Of a stretch of 64,000 nucleotides of DNA, positions 1 to 13,200 are shown piece by piece. This DNA comes from Meandrina meandrites (lineage: Eukaryota; Cnidaria; Anthozoa; Scleractinia; Meandrinidae). Under the pieces are notes generated by a model that was not told where the DNA came from, did no database searches, and saw only the letters and a list, made by a program, of their open reading frames with translations. The stretch covers positions 30,751,801 through 30,815,800 of the forward strand of contig OY855907.1 in assembly GCA_963693305.1 (NCBI GenBank). The letters are read 5' to 3'. A program made the translations under genes and the position numbers. Each line of letters starts with the position of its first letter. Position 1 is the stretch's first letter.

Positions 1-380
1 TTAGTTTTTGACATCTTTTTGACAAGTTTTTGATTAGTTAGATGGCTTCCGGTTGCACAACGGTTCATACGAACGATCTGTGAAACGTTCAGTTTCAACC
101 TGTTTTACAAACCCAGAAGACATTTCCTGTACGAAAGGTTAAGTTTGACCAAATGTTTGTCGGCATAAAATTTATTTATCGTCAGTTGAACTTGGCATAA
201 TCGCTCGTGTGAAACGTTGTTTGAAACCCTTTCAAACACTGACGTTTAAAGACGAATCATGCAACGGTTGATACCCCGCGTTCCATTTTTCAAAGCATCT
301 GATTGGTAGTTTAAAGCAACCGGAAGCCGTAAAACACATCAAAGTAATCAAAAACTTGTCAAAAAGATGTCAAAAACTTT
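1..380. mobile_element. MITE-like element with long terminal inverted repeats
   Basis: The first ~60 bases (TTTTTGACATCTTTTTGACA onward, through GGCTTCCGGTTG) recur as a reverse complement at about 315-377. The arms are ~55-60 bp and the interior has no coding sign. The size and structure suit a non-autonomous DNA transposon. The left end coincides with the window edge, so the full end and any target duplication on that side cannot be seen. Confidence 0.65.
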
Positions 381-560
381 GTTGGGTGGCTACGGTTGGA
401 CACGTTTGACTGTAACACATTACGATTTTAAGTTTTGTTTTCCCAACCAGAAATAAGAAAAGGTACAAAAATAAGTTTCGTGTGTGTAGATTTCCAAGAC
501 ATTTTTATTGTCAGTCATGCACGCAAATGACCGTTGATGACGATGGAGAACATCAATCTT

Positions 561-715
561 ACTGGGCCATTTCCAAGTTGCCCTTTGCCTCATTTTCAAA
601 ACGAGTCTTCGTGCGAAACCATTTAATTGAAAATGAGTTTGATTTGCATGAAAATGGACGGTCAGGTAAACACTTTTTCATATGATTGGTTCCGCACGAA
701 AACTCGTTCCCAAAA
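561..715. mobile_element. Degraded copy of the AGGCCATTTCCGAG MITE family
   Basis: The stretch matches two better copies at 23606-23772 and 56120-56292. It shares the start GGCCATTTCC, the internal CAAAACGAGTCTTCGTGCG segment, and an inverted counterpart (GCACGAAAACTCGTTC) near the right end. The right terminal repeat is eroded. Confidence 0.5.
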
Positions 716-2085
716 TAAGTGAAGTTTTAATTGTTTTGTACGTGATCAAAAGTTTGTTGGAAAATACAGTCATCGGGAAAACATGCCGAAATAAACATTT
801 TCTAAAACTAATGTCTGCCTATCGAAGACATGCCGTTTAATTAGAACATGATTTCCGAACAATTCTCCGAGTCAGACTCGACGAATGTGTTCACCAGGTC
901 ACTAGAATGTATTCTAATACATCATGCTTAACATTTTCCCTAAGTTTGGAGACAACAGACTAAATTTTTGCAGAGATGATTGACATCGATCGAAACTCAT
1001 CTTTTTGTCTAGAATTTTTGCTGTTAAGGTCGCGTGTGACTGTTAACCGCTGTAACTAAGTCACTTGTCCTTTCAGCTATATAAAAAACATATTGCCTTT
1101 CTGACGTAAACAGAGTAATTGGAGTTCACAAAACCACCCGGCCCCGATTCCAAAAAGTGGAAGGAGAACTCGTAATTCGCTATTTTGGTTGATATCTACC
1201 TTTTATTTCAAATCTAGCAGTTAATTTTCTAGGATGTAAACTTTTCTGTAAATAAAGATCTGTAGTTTCATAAGCGCTGAGAAAGTTACATTTTCAGTTA
1301 AACATTCTACTGTAATTACAAGCGATAACCAGGGAGATGTTGTTCATTTTACAAACTCCTTTTGACTAGTATAAAGTAGCACATACTCGTCTTGGGGATG
1401 GATCTGGAACAATTAGAATTTCTGACGCCTACGGGGAGAACTTTTCAGTGTTTTTGTGAGGCAAACTATTCAAGCTCAGAAGTCATCTAGAGAAAATTAA
1501 AAAAAATATGAAGTCAATAAGTGGACACTGATTTGTTGAAAAAAACAGGCGACCACATGTGACGAAGTTAAAATGGTTATATGAAAGAACAAAATATTTT
1601 GTACAATTCCCTGTGGGTTGTGCAGTCTCCTGGTCTCGGATCACAGTTGTCGTTTTGGCCTCTATTACATTTTCTCGTGAATATTCTGACACTCAAGTTA
1701 TAAATTTCAGGTAAATAACGAGATCATATTTACTGACACCGCTGATGATTTAGGGACGAAGAGGTGAGTATTTTCAATTACATTTGCAATAAATCAGCTT
1801 AACTTGGCTAACATATAAACACATTTAACAATTAGTCTACGAGCCCGAGTTTTCAATGGCCAAATAGTCAACGAGGCGCATTTAACTATAAGGATTAAAC
1901 TTACAATTTTATGTACAGGCCAAATGTCGCCAATAATTGTCCCTTTGAAAGGCAACGCTCGCAATCGAAATGAAAACAATGGGAGAACCAATCAGATTCT
2001 CGGATTTTCATTAGTTCACGGCTGAGTTTCTGCTAATTTAAGATGTAAAAAATAGTTGATATTAGTTTATTGGCTGAAAAGGAGA

Positions 2086-2180
2086 AGCAAGCTGGATACC
2101 ACAGGGGATATTTTTATCAGCTATCTCATTCACAAAAGGCCAAAATCATTTCTATACTCTCGACTCACACTTTGTAATGA
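2086..2180 (+). repeat. Direct repeat, copy 1 (upstream of iGluR1)
   Basis: The segment begins GCAAGCTGGATACCACAGGG and shares a near-continuous match with 3656-3745, including GGCCAAAAT(C/A)ATTTC. It is non-coding. Confidence 0.55.
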
Positions 2181-3655
2181 TAATGAATGGTATTCATGTG
2201 TGAAATAAGCATCACCGACGATTGGATTTGAATCTTCCTTCTTGAGGCTGTCGTAAGTTATCGTTTATTATAAATTCTGTAGCTTCAAAGTTCCTGTTTT
2301 AGCCTATGTTACATTCTACAATCGAATATTAAGATATCGATTTAACGATAAGATTAGCGAAAACGGTGAATATCTTAACGATTAAACGAAAGCTGTTTCT
2401 CGTTTTGTGGCTGGGAACCGACGTTATTGTTTAGAGTTTCTAAATTAAACAATCAAGCTGAAAACGGGTCTTTGCATAGTGCAATAATTTTTGTAGAAGT
2501 AGAATACACCGTTTGAACCTAAGCCAGAAGATCGCTTCATTAATTACCAGACGATATTCCCTGCAAGGGTTTTGCTATAAAATGGTGTGAATTGAAATGG
2601 TGTCGCAAGATTTCTAATAGGCAAATACGATTATTATTAATTCAAGAGTTCATGCTGACAGTATGGAACAAGGATGATAAATAAATGGCAGTAAAATAAG
2701 TCTTTTGAGGCGAATTTCAGTTTTTTGCTTGTTTGACGTTAGTAACCTGCTGAGAGTTGATAGTTTCGGCCGGTTACTATGAACGCATGACCAAGGGGTA
2801 GTTTGTCTTCGTATTTTACTATAAATACTCTCGATTGAATATTTCATGAAATGAGAAGTAATAAGAAAAATATTTCGTGTAAACAAGGTTGTAGGCGAAA
2901 TAATTTAAAATTTCTCAATTTACCCGCATTGTCAATGTCTGCCGCTTGAGAAATAAATGTCTAGAGCGAATAAAGTCCTTAGTACAAATATAACTCAATC
3001 ATGTTTTGATTTTGTTTTTATGTGAGCGGAAACTACAGTGAGATAAAAGCTGCTCCGTAATAACTTACATGAAAGTTACACAGTAGATAAAAGCAATCTC
3101 GGTAGTTCATTAACTGTAAATCGCCGATTTCAAGATTATTTTGTTATCAGTAAGACAATTTCAAAACAAAGTGTACATACATTTTGACTGAACAAAATGT
3201 AGACAAAAGTGGCAGTAAGTTAGCAAATCTCCAAAGAAGTGATCACTTACTAACTGTTATCTCACTCATAAGAAAGCAGTTCTTTTATTACAACCTCTGG
3301 TTAAATTTGAGTATGTGCAGTAAATACGATCAATTATCAGCGTGCGATAACCGCTTATCGCACACGATACAATGTACTGACTTATGAATTGAGTTTGAGA
3401 CTTAACTCAAGATTCAAATGATTTACTGAGGATAACGAAATTACGCCTCCTCTTCATCCGCACTGGCGTTAAGGTAATATCAATCGTTTGTATGTAATGG
3501 TGGGTGGTTATGGCTCTAAAAACAAATTTGTCACGTTTTACAAAATCTAGTTGTATATACTGTACGGGTTTGATCTAACTGGTTTTAAATTCTAAGCCGC
3601 TTGACCTTTTTTTCAGCCATAAAAACGTTTCACGTGTTTTGCAAACGCATGTATC

Positions 3656-3745
3656 GCAAGCTTGATACCACAGAGGATATTTTATCACCTTTCACATTCA
3701 AAAAAGGCCAAAATAATTTCCATATCCTTGACTTATACACTGTGC
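3656..3745 (+). repeat. Direct repeat, copy 2 (just before the iGluR1 start)
   Basis: Imperfect copy of 2086-2180. It ends about 45 bp before the iGluR1 ATG, next to the predicted 5' UTR splice acceptor. It may be a duplicated regulatory segment or an old repeat; the sequence alone does not decide. Confidence 0.55.
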
Positions 3746-3789
3746 TCCTCTGGTGATTAATCCTTTTTCTTTTACCTTAGAGACCTACC

Positions 3790-6700
3790 ATGGAAAGAAG
3801 AAACATCTACATTGCACTGATATTCATTGTCTCATTTGCATCCAATGCATATACAGCAAACAGAATATTTACTTTTGGTAAGTCAGCGAGTACAATTTTT
3901 ATTTCTCTTAACAGTTTATTGATGGGTTACATTAAAATTTACCTGCTGTTCATGACTTACAAGGCAATTTTCGCGAACAATGAATCATGAATTATGATTA
4001 TCTACAGTCTTCTTAATTTTTATTTCACTATTAAATTTGCTATAAAACGTTAAGAAATCTTTGAAATTGAAATGTTACACAGTTTTTGTGTAGTTTCCAT
4101 GTACATCAACTTCAAAGTTATTTTTATTCTTAGATAGATGTACCCTATTAGCAGAGGGTTTCCCCTATGCTAGATACTTCATTCAATCATCCGTTCGTTC
4201 GTTGGTTCGTTGGTTCGTTCGTTGGTTCGTTGGTTCGTTGGTTCGTTGGTTCGTTGGTTCGTGCGTTCGTTGGTCCGTTCGTTCATTATATTCTTTTCCT
4301 GTCCCACACAGGTCGTATTTATGGATATTCAGCGGAGTATGACGCGATCATCGACACCACAATCAATAGAACGTTTGCTTTGAGCAATGTTTCGACAATT
4401 TTAAGAAAGTACAACACATCCCAAAATATAAACCTCTTTAATCAAGGTAAGATGTTTTGAGATATTTTGTTGCTAATACAAGTTTAATTCTACTACACGT
4501 GTAATTTCAGTAACCAAACAGCATTGTTTAGTCAGGAAAAGACCAGGGAAGAAATTTACATTTAAAAAACATTTCGTCTTCATAAAATCCATTAGCAAAT
4601 TTAATCTTTTAGACTCTGTTGTTACAACGTCCGGATCTTCTTTATTTCAGCTTCGTTGTTTCTTGAACAAAATGTTGTTGTACTCATCGAAGGAAGCCAC
4701 ACAGAAACGTCCGCATGCGCACTCTCTATAGTGACCGACATTCCTCTTATCCGTCTCCATGGCAACAGTGGGCCCTTCGACCAATGTGAAAAAGCGATTC
4801 AGATGTCAGCGGGATACAGAGACTACGCACATGCTACACTTGATATACTGGAAAAGTTCAGATGGGAAACTATTGCACTTGTATTCGATGGTAAATACGT
4901 ACTAATCCTTTTAACAATACTTTTTCGTCAAACCCCTAGTTAATGGTAATTAAGATTTATCCAGATTTATGGTTTCAAAAACTGGCTGACTGTATTCTGA
5001 TAGGTTGTTATGTTTTGAGGGATTCAATTTTGGACGTATTTTCCTTCTTTGCCCTTTACAATAATTTATTACACGACTAAGACAGCTAACAGGGCCAATA
5101 TCTAAAATCAACCAATCAGATTGTGTTATTGCTGGTTAGATATTTTCTAAATAAGTATTGGACCGGGTAAAGGTTCTACAAGTCCCGGACTCATAAGGGA
5201 CTGTCTCTAAAAACGGTGTCCGGTCGGTTCCGGGTCGAAAATTGTAATTGTAGGTTTGTCACTTAGTTTTAAATGATCTTCGCTACAGCGCAAAATGTGT
5301 TAAACAGCACTAAATCATCAAAACCTTCCCTATATTTCCTTATTTTTACCCCCCTCCCCTCTCATAACAACCCCCCACCACCTCTGGTTAGACATATCCA
5401 TAACCGATCATGTCAAATGCTATTTTCCAGTTTCTTGGTCCTATCCCCCTTCTCCCCCCCCCCCCCCCCCCACAAAAAAAAATGGATTTTCTATATCTAA
5501 GACTGCGCAGATGTGCAAAACATTAAATTGAGGTGTACGGTGGGGAGGGGGGACGGGGGTGTTATAAGTTCATCGCAATAGATGTATTTGAAATAGAAGA
5601 AGTGGTTTTTCAAAATATCGTGAAGCACCTTTCTCTAACAGGTGTCTCAACTACTTTGGTCGCCGATTGTAGTAGCGCTATTTTCGGAGGTCGGCCTCTA
5701 CCCTTGGTTAAAAAGATATTTACACTACTAATGTTCTAAAAGCTGTTATAAGCCGCGTCCCAGGTTTAAAATATTTCTGTCGTATGTTTGTATTAGAGGG
5801 AAGCTTGCATGAAGCCGCCTATTTTCGAGCCATTTCCCAAAGATTGCAGCTCACGGTGAATTTAGTGCAGTTTTCTGAGCCAAGCGAAAATGAAGATTTA
5901 ACAGCGCCAGTTTTGAAAGCAATGGAGGAAATAAGAAAGTCTAAAGCTGAGGTTATTCTTCTTTATACCAACCAAGAAAGCGTCGAACTCATGCTACAAC
6001 AGGTAATAACGTATGACTTAATTTAAATTGGTTTGCAAGGGAATGATCAAGTGTTTTAAACGGTATTCGGAGAAGCTATCACGTGCCCAAGAAACATCCA
6101 ATATCAGCAAATCCCACTAAATTACAATCATATTAGTAACAAATTTTGACTTTATGTGATGTGATATCTTGTTTTATATTTCTTTTGCTATCCTTCTTTG
6201 TGTGTGTATTTGTTAGTTAGGAAAACGACAGTTTAATGGTTATAAATGATTTTTCTTGTTCGTCATGACAGAAACTTTGTCAGCACAGAGATTTGAACAA
6301 CGTCTATAAATGGATACTTCAGAGAGAGGTTTGGATGTTGCTTGCTTACTAAGCTATACTACTCATGATCATGGTCATGATCGTACTTTCGTACGTTGTT
6401 TTGTTTTTTTGATTTGTATTTATTATTCAAATAGTGAATGTCAACCGACCGCCAATGAAACACACACTTTTTTTGACAGACAACTTTTCTCTTCATCTTC
6501 TTCTCCTCATGCAAATAAACTTTTTCCAGCCTACCTAGCAGTAATATTTTAACACCTTTTATTTTTAGATAATTACTTAATATGACTTGATATAAAAAAG
6601 TCCCACGATCCTGCCAATGTACAGAATGTATGCAACAAAAGAATAAGCTGAATGCCCGAGTCGAGCCGATTTTCTAACGCAACTTTCCCGTGTCGACGTT

Positions 6701-9700
6701 AGAGGATACCTTGTGCGACGTCAGGTACTTCACTTTTCTGTCGCCCCGTCCTACAATGAATGCATCAACGTGTGACTTACAGGAGGTCTGGTCGCAAACA
6801 AACCTTATGGTTTCTTTTAGGCCATCTCACCACAAATTTTAAAAAGCTTCTAACTTTTTGCAGTTGTATTTTGTGGTGTGGCATTTGATTCGCTTTTTTA
6901 CTTTACAGGCACCATTGAACTTCAGCAGCCACCGGGACGACATTGTTTTAGCTTTGAAGCTTCCAAACATTCAGAGCTCAACTGCCAACGAGCAAGCACA
7001 TTCACTTAACAGCACCAACAAGGTACGTCAGGGCCACCCTGTATTTTACAGCCCATAAGAAATACAGAAACCTTAAAAGTCATTTTAACATATTTTTTAT
7101 TAACATATACTGTTTTAAATCTCTTTTAAAATCTCCGTCTAGGACCTTATTGCGCTTGCGTATGATGCAGCCCAAGTGATCAACCAGGCAATCAACAGAG
7201 AGCTGTGTTTATCTTTAAATGGAACTTCTATTAGCACAAAAGACAAAGAAGCGATGTTCACTTGTATGAGGAAGGTAACCAATGGACAATTTGATTTATG
7301 TTCTAAAGAAATCAGTTCATTAGGATAGTCAAGTGATGGATTTTGATAGCTCAGAAACAACCTCGTTCCCAGGGTCTCTCTCTCCCCGCCCCCAAGAGCG
7401 AGAGAAGAGAGACCCTGGTTGGGTCTGGTCACGTGCCCCCCAGAATTTGGGTGGTGACAAAAAATTCATTGAAGGGAGGGGCGGCTTAGACTGCTTTTGT
7501 CAATACCAAGCCTACAGGAGAGCGTAAAGTGTTGCCACCAAAATAAACACATCTTTCACGTGGCTCCGGTATTTCCCATTACGGTCATGTCGCAGTGCAA
7601 TACAGTGCAAACGCCGAAAAAAAATTATCAATCGTCCAATAACAGAAATCCCAGTTGTTGTAGGTTGTGTGGACTTGTCAAAGACGTGAATTATTGCGAA
7701 AATCTCTTTGCGGAAGCCAACAAGCCTGCCGTGGCTGAAGAGGTTTACTGAAGACCTCTACTGCGCAAAGTAAACGGCTATTATGCAGGCCTTGTGAAAG
7801 AAGGCTAAAGAACTTTAAAGAATTTAAGGGCATCATATCACAAAGTCAACGCTACTTCGAAAGGAGCGAACGGGTGAAGCGCTGTATCGATGTGTCGCCG
7901 TCTGCACCCCGGACTCTGAAGACCGCGAAGGATCAGAAAACGAGTCGTCGCGGACTGAGTTTTCCTACCGTTGCCGACGAAGAGTTAAGCGTCCAGTCTT
8001 GTGCAGAAAAGGAGGTTAGAACAGAAAAATGATTTATATTGCTCCGGTTTAAATATTTTACGCGAACGATGGCAGTCCGCGCGTTATGTTTTCTCATGTT
8101 GTTGACAAAATCTTGACACCTCAAATTTTCTCTCACTTTCATTCAGAATGACCTCGAGGTACTGGAGATTTCCCAACCCTGGAATCTGCAGGAAAGTAAA
8201 GCTCAGCCAAAGGTAAATATAGTTTTTAGCTTGTTTTCATTCATTCAATTAGCTAGGAATTTGGCTGTAAACTTGTGTCATAAAATCAGAATTTAAGCTT
8301 ATACTGACGTGTGAATTCGCTCCTTCCGTTCGTTGTTTATTTCTTCATCGTTTACTATGATATTTCTTTTTCTGTAGATTGGCCAACCAGAGCCGCTAGA
8401 TATCCTTCAGGCCAGCAATCGTCAGGAAAGTTTTGTTCAACCAAAGGTACATTTATTTTAAGGAAAGCTTTCTTTTTTTCAGTTCGCTTAGGTCGACTAC
8501 TTGTGAAATATTAAATATAGAGTTGTGGCCGTGTTATTTTTGGATGGCGTTGTTTATTTCATTATTCACGTTGATTTCTTTTTCTGTAGATCCCGCCGCT
8601 ATCCGAAGAAGAAGTTCTTAAAAAAGTTCTCGGTGAAGTAGAAAAGGAGTTGATAGAGGTGGCGCGAAGAGTGACTAAATCTGTACTCAGGGAGCGTGGA
8701 TTTACCGGAATGAGCACTCTAAAGGCTTCAGGATGTGCGCTGCAATCGAGTTCTAAATCCTCACTCTTTCCCTTCACGCTAAATACGGTGGCCTTCATGT
8801 TGCCCTCTTTAAGTCTCCTTATTTGATCCTTGATCAGTGCATTTAACGGCGAAACGACACGCCGCCATCTCGAATAGCATCTATTCAAACATAAATTTCA
8901 AATTGAAGCAAGTGGTTTGTCTCGAGGCAATCTATCATGGACGCGATGTTGTTGCCATTTTACCGACTGGATATGGAAAGTCCATGATTTTCCATCTTCT
9001 GCCTTCGCTATTCCTCGACAAAATTAAGTGTGAAAGTCGAGTAGCGCCATCTCCTGTAATCATTGAAGACTGCTGTAAAACATGGCTAGTTTAATGGCGG
9101 TCGGAGCGTGCGAGAGATAACCTTGTTTTGAAATCGACAAACGACAACGCGACAAAATACTTGGCATTAGTGGACCCCTCCCTCATGTTCTCATTTGTCC
9201 AGGAGGCACGTGACCAGACCCAACCAGGGTCTCTCTTCTCTCGCTCTTGGGGGCGGGGAGAGAGAGACCCTGGGAACGAGGTTGGCTCAGAAACAGCACC
9301 TAATGACACTACGGACAAGCTTTACCTTCAGGTTAGGAAAAGATCGGTCGCTGCTGGCCTATAGTTCTTGACATGTTAAATGGCCTCTGTACCTTTACTA
9401 ATCGCATTTAACGTTTAACGGTTGGTTGTGTCTTTTAGCGATCTCACAACCATTCTTATTTCCTGTGTTTTCATTGGTTAACACTTTTCTATAAACAGGT
9501 TAACACGGATGGTGCAACAGGGCCTATCCATTTTAACGAGTATGGGAAGCGAACAGGAATTGAACTGGAAATTTTAAATCTACGGAACAATTCCTTTAAA
9601 AATGTAAGTAGCAGAATAGAGAGCAAACACATTTCTTTTGCACTTTTGCTGTCTCAAAATGTCTTTATTCGAGAACAGGATTCCGTTGTTTGGCAAATTT

Positions 9701-10294
9701 GTCGTGTCAAATTAGTAGATACAAAAATATTATTCACTGTTGTGTATACATAAATATTATTCGCTGTTGTGTATACATAAATATTATACACTGTTGTGGC
9801 CGATTTGTGTGAAAATCTCGTGAAAAAGGTCCATTTCACATTCAAAATCACCAGACCAGCTGGCAAGTTCTGGTAAGCGTCCTTAGAAACTTACATCATT
9901 ACCCCCCCCCCCCCCCCCCCCCCCCCCCCTTTAAGATAAAAAGGTTGAAAGAACTGTCCATCTTAAACAATTTTCTTCAACTCTAAAGGAGGATTACCAA
10001 CGAAAAATTAAAAAAAGCCAAATTGGTTAAGATTCGCTGTAGTCAACTCAGAAAGAGAAACAGCAATAAAATACGTGATTAAACGCTTGGCGTGGCGCGC
10101 ATCCACAAAGCACTCGTTGATGCGTTTTTGCTGTTGTAATCCACTCATTTAATAGATTTTTGAATTGCCTTTAGGTAGGTACGTGGAATTCTACCAAAGG
10201 GGCAATTCTATTTGATAACATATCACGAAATATAGACAGTCCATCGGCAGGAGAAAGTTTGGAGGGAAGAACGTTTAGGGTTGTTGTTGCAGAG
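3790..10294 (+). CDS. iGluR1 exons 1-9: signal peptide and amino-terminal (periplasmic-binding-like) domain
   Basis: Exon 1 encodes a hydrophobic leader. Exon 3 (4651-4890) carries the most recognisable ligand-binding-fold text, with IPLIRLHG, CEKAIQMSAGYRDY and a WETIALVFD strand. Exons 4-9 supply the rest of the clamshell domain. Each exon has a clear orthologous exon in iGluR2 of the same or nearly the same length (exons 3, 8 and 9 are identical in length: 240, 105 and 120 bp). The domain normally drives subunit assembly. Confidence 0.85.
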
Positions 10295-13200
10295 GTAATA
10301 AATGTTAACGCATCAAAAAATGGTCTATTGTTCCAGCTCAACTTTTGGCATTTTAATAGTCCTGTTATTCTTGGTAGGTCTGATGAAGCAGATTTTAATG
10401 TAGTCAGACCAGTTTGCTAACCTCCTTTTTTAATTTGGATCTTTTTATCTAATCCTTTAATACCGATCCTGTCAAAGGTCTTTTTTTAGAATTTCATAAC
10501 TGAATTTATGAACAAAATCGGCAAAAAAAATAAATTTAAAAGCACTTAAACTGCACAGTAGCACAGTTTTAATGAACAATCTTTTGTCTGCTATATTACT
10601 ATTTAAGGTTTTTATTCATTTTCTTTTTATTTTCCTTAGCTTAGGTAAAGGACAGCGGCAGTATTCACTACACTTTCCTTCCCATCTGTTATATTTTTCT
10701 GTATTTGTTTGAATTTTATTTTTAATATTTAAGATTAATTATTTATATGACGTTTGTAAATGAAAAAAATAAAAATAAAGATACAAAATAACGCAATTCA
10801 TCTATAATAATTATTAACCGTGATCTTTTTGCCTTCTTTTGACAGACAGCACCATTCGTGGTGAGTAAAAAGCTTAAAGATGGCAGCGTTTCATATGAAG
10901 GATATTGCATCGATCTGCTCAATGAACTGGCAAGAAATCTCAAGTTCACATATGAGATCTACCTCACTCCCGACGGGATGTACGGCGCTGAAACAGAAAA
11001 CGGAACCTGGAACGGAATGATTGGCGAGTTGTTAAACGAGGTCTGCCTATTATATTTTGTTGTTGTTCTTTCATTGGTGACCCATCTTCTGATTGGTCTC
11101 TACATTTTTGAACTGTTTCACTAATTTTTGAGAACATGGTTGAAAATCTGGTTTTGAACATTTTTGTAAATGAAAGCTCTAGTATCCTGCATTAACTAGC
11201 TATAATTTATGTTTCAAGAAAGCCGCTGTAAGTACAAAGTCGTTGCCAAGGATAGTACTGTGAAGACATCTGTGGCCAGTAGGAATCGAAGTTAAACTAA
11301 GTTTGACGACTCGAATGAAATCTGCTTGAGTGTGGAAAAGAGCTGGGTAGCCAAATTAGTCGGGATACTTGGCCAACCGCCTCAACAGTTTTGTCCATGA
11401 TTGCAGAAACACCAAGCTTAAAGAAAACAAATATTTCAAATAACCATAACAAGCTCAAAAATATCCCAGCTGGCGGTAGGCGGACCAGTTGGCTTTTTAC
11501 AAGTATGACTGAAGTAGTAATTTGAAACATCCGAAGCCCGATTGCTCAAATAATCAAGGTAGGGTAAAGTCTGCATACGAGCCTAGTGGCCCATCAGGCC
11601 GGAGCTTATCCCAGTTTCCGTAGTATGAAGCGACTAGGAGTATTTCTACTTCCCCCTGGATGGGATGCTAGTCCATCGCAGGGTTAACCCCAGCAGTAAA
11701 TTCGCCGGTACCCATTTATACACCTGGGTAGAGAGAGTTAAATTAACATCAATACCTTATGCTAGTGGTAGCTCTTAAGACATCATTTAACATGTTCCAC
11801 AATCTGGTCGTATACAAACCTGATCATTTTGTCCTGTCTCCCACTCTTTCTCCCAAAGCGTGCTGACATGATCGTTGCGGATCTCACTATAACTGAACGC
11901 CGAGAGAAAGTAGTGGACTTCAGCGTGCCTTACATCTACTACACTGAAGAAATGTTAGTTAAGAAAACATCTTCCAGCGGGACAATTGATTTACTACAGT
12001 TTTTGAATCCCTTTGACAATCACGTTTGGTTTGCCACCCTAGCCAGCCTGGTGCTCATATCTGTTGCTGTGTTTGTATTAAACTACTTCAGTCCTTATGG
12101 ATATAAAGATGATAATGGCCAAGGGACATCGGAGGAGTTTACTTTCTTTAATAGTGCTTGGTTCGCATTGGCTTGTATGCTGCAACAAGGAGCTGATAAT
12201 TCACCACGAAGCTTGTCAGGTAGATGCAGATAGTTGTGGTCTTACATTTTAATAAAAAAACCTCTTCTACATGGGTATATAACCTACCTACCTACCTACC
12301 TACCTACCTACCTACCTACCTACCTACCTACCTACCTACCTACCTACCTACCTACCTACCTACCTACCTACCTACCTACCTACCTACCTACCTACGTACC
12401 TACCTACCTACCTACCTACCTACCCACTTACTTACTTGCTTGCTTATACTTACTTATTAACTTACTTACCTACTTAAAGGCCGTATTCTCGCTGGATGCT
12501 ACTGGTTCTGTATTCTTATATCAATATCAACATACACTGCCAACTTGGCTGCTTTCTTCACCGTAAAGAACGCTGAGAATCCAATTAACAACCTTGAAGA
12601 CATCGTGAAGTCATCTTATCAAGTAGGAGTAGTGGAGTCGTCAAGTGTGTACGAGGCATTCAAGACAAGTCAGTATGAAACATACAAGAAGATTTGGCAC
12701 AGAATTAAAACGGAAAGCACCACAGTTAAAAGCGTCTCTCAAGGTATTCAATGGGTGCGAGAAAAAAGGGAGTTCGTTTTTATTAATGACGGACCGACTC
12801 TCAAGTATGCTGCAAACCAGCCACCTTGTGATCTGACAGTAGGTAAGAGAACAAATGAATTATTGATTAATGTAATTTGTTAATTAAATTAAATCGAATT
12901 TAGTGAAATATATTTGGGGTAGCAGGGATGCACAGTGGTGAGAGCACTCGCCCCTCTCCAGTAAAGCCTGGGATCGATTCCCGGATTCGGCGTCATATGT
13001 GAGTTGAGTGCTCCACGGTTTTTCTCTGGGTTATCCAGGTTTCCTCCCTCGACAAAAATATACCAACATTTCTACTGAAATTCCAATTCGGTCTGGAATT
13101 CGAGGGTCACAGGTTTGTCAGTTGCAAGACTTTTATGTGCAACCCTCGTTAGAAAGTGTCTGTTTATTTATTGGTGAGATGCTTTACAAAAACAGATTTT

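Larger units (their letters stand above)
716..3780. other. Intergenic region upstream of iGluR1
   Basis: No gene was recognised. Short open frames here lack codon structure or paralogue support. A ~95-bp imperfect direct duplication (2086-2180 and 3656-3745) is listed separately. The sequence just before the iGluR1 start (pyrimidine-rich, ending TTAG at 3780) reads as a splice acceptor. The 5' UTR is therefore probably split and the true promoter lies somewhere in this stretch. Confidence 0.4.
7358..9284. mobile_element. Mutator-like transposon carrying captured gene fragments (Pack-MULE-like)
   Basis: 1,927-bp insertion in intron 7 of iGluR1. Its ends, 7358-7437 and 9205-9284, are reverse complements over 80 bp with no mismatch seen, beginning CAACCTCGTTCCCAGGG. 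The 9-bp GCTCAGAAA directly flanks both sides (7349-7357 and 9285-9293). Long terminal repeats plus a 9-bp target duplication are the hallmark of Mutator-like elements. No transposase is visible. The interior holds intron-containing fragments of a zinc-finger-type gene (+) and RecQ-helicase fragments in both orientations. Captured host-type gene pieces without a transposase match the Pack-MULE definition. The TIR itself contains a smaller palindrome (GGGTCTCTC ... GAGAGACCC), as in many coral MITEs. Confidence 0.82.

Noticed and set aside
12224..12566. Two overlapping open frames rich in Thr-Tyr-Leu-Pro
   Set aside because: They are translations of the (CCTA)n microsatellite in an intron.
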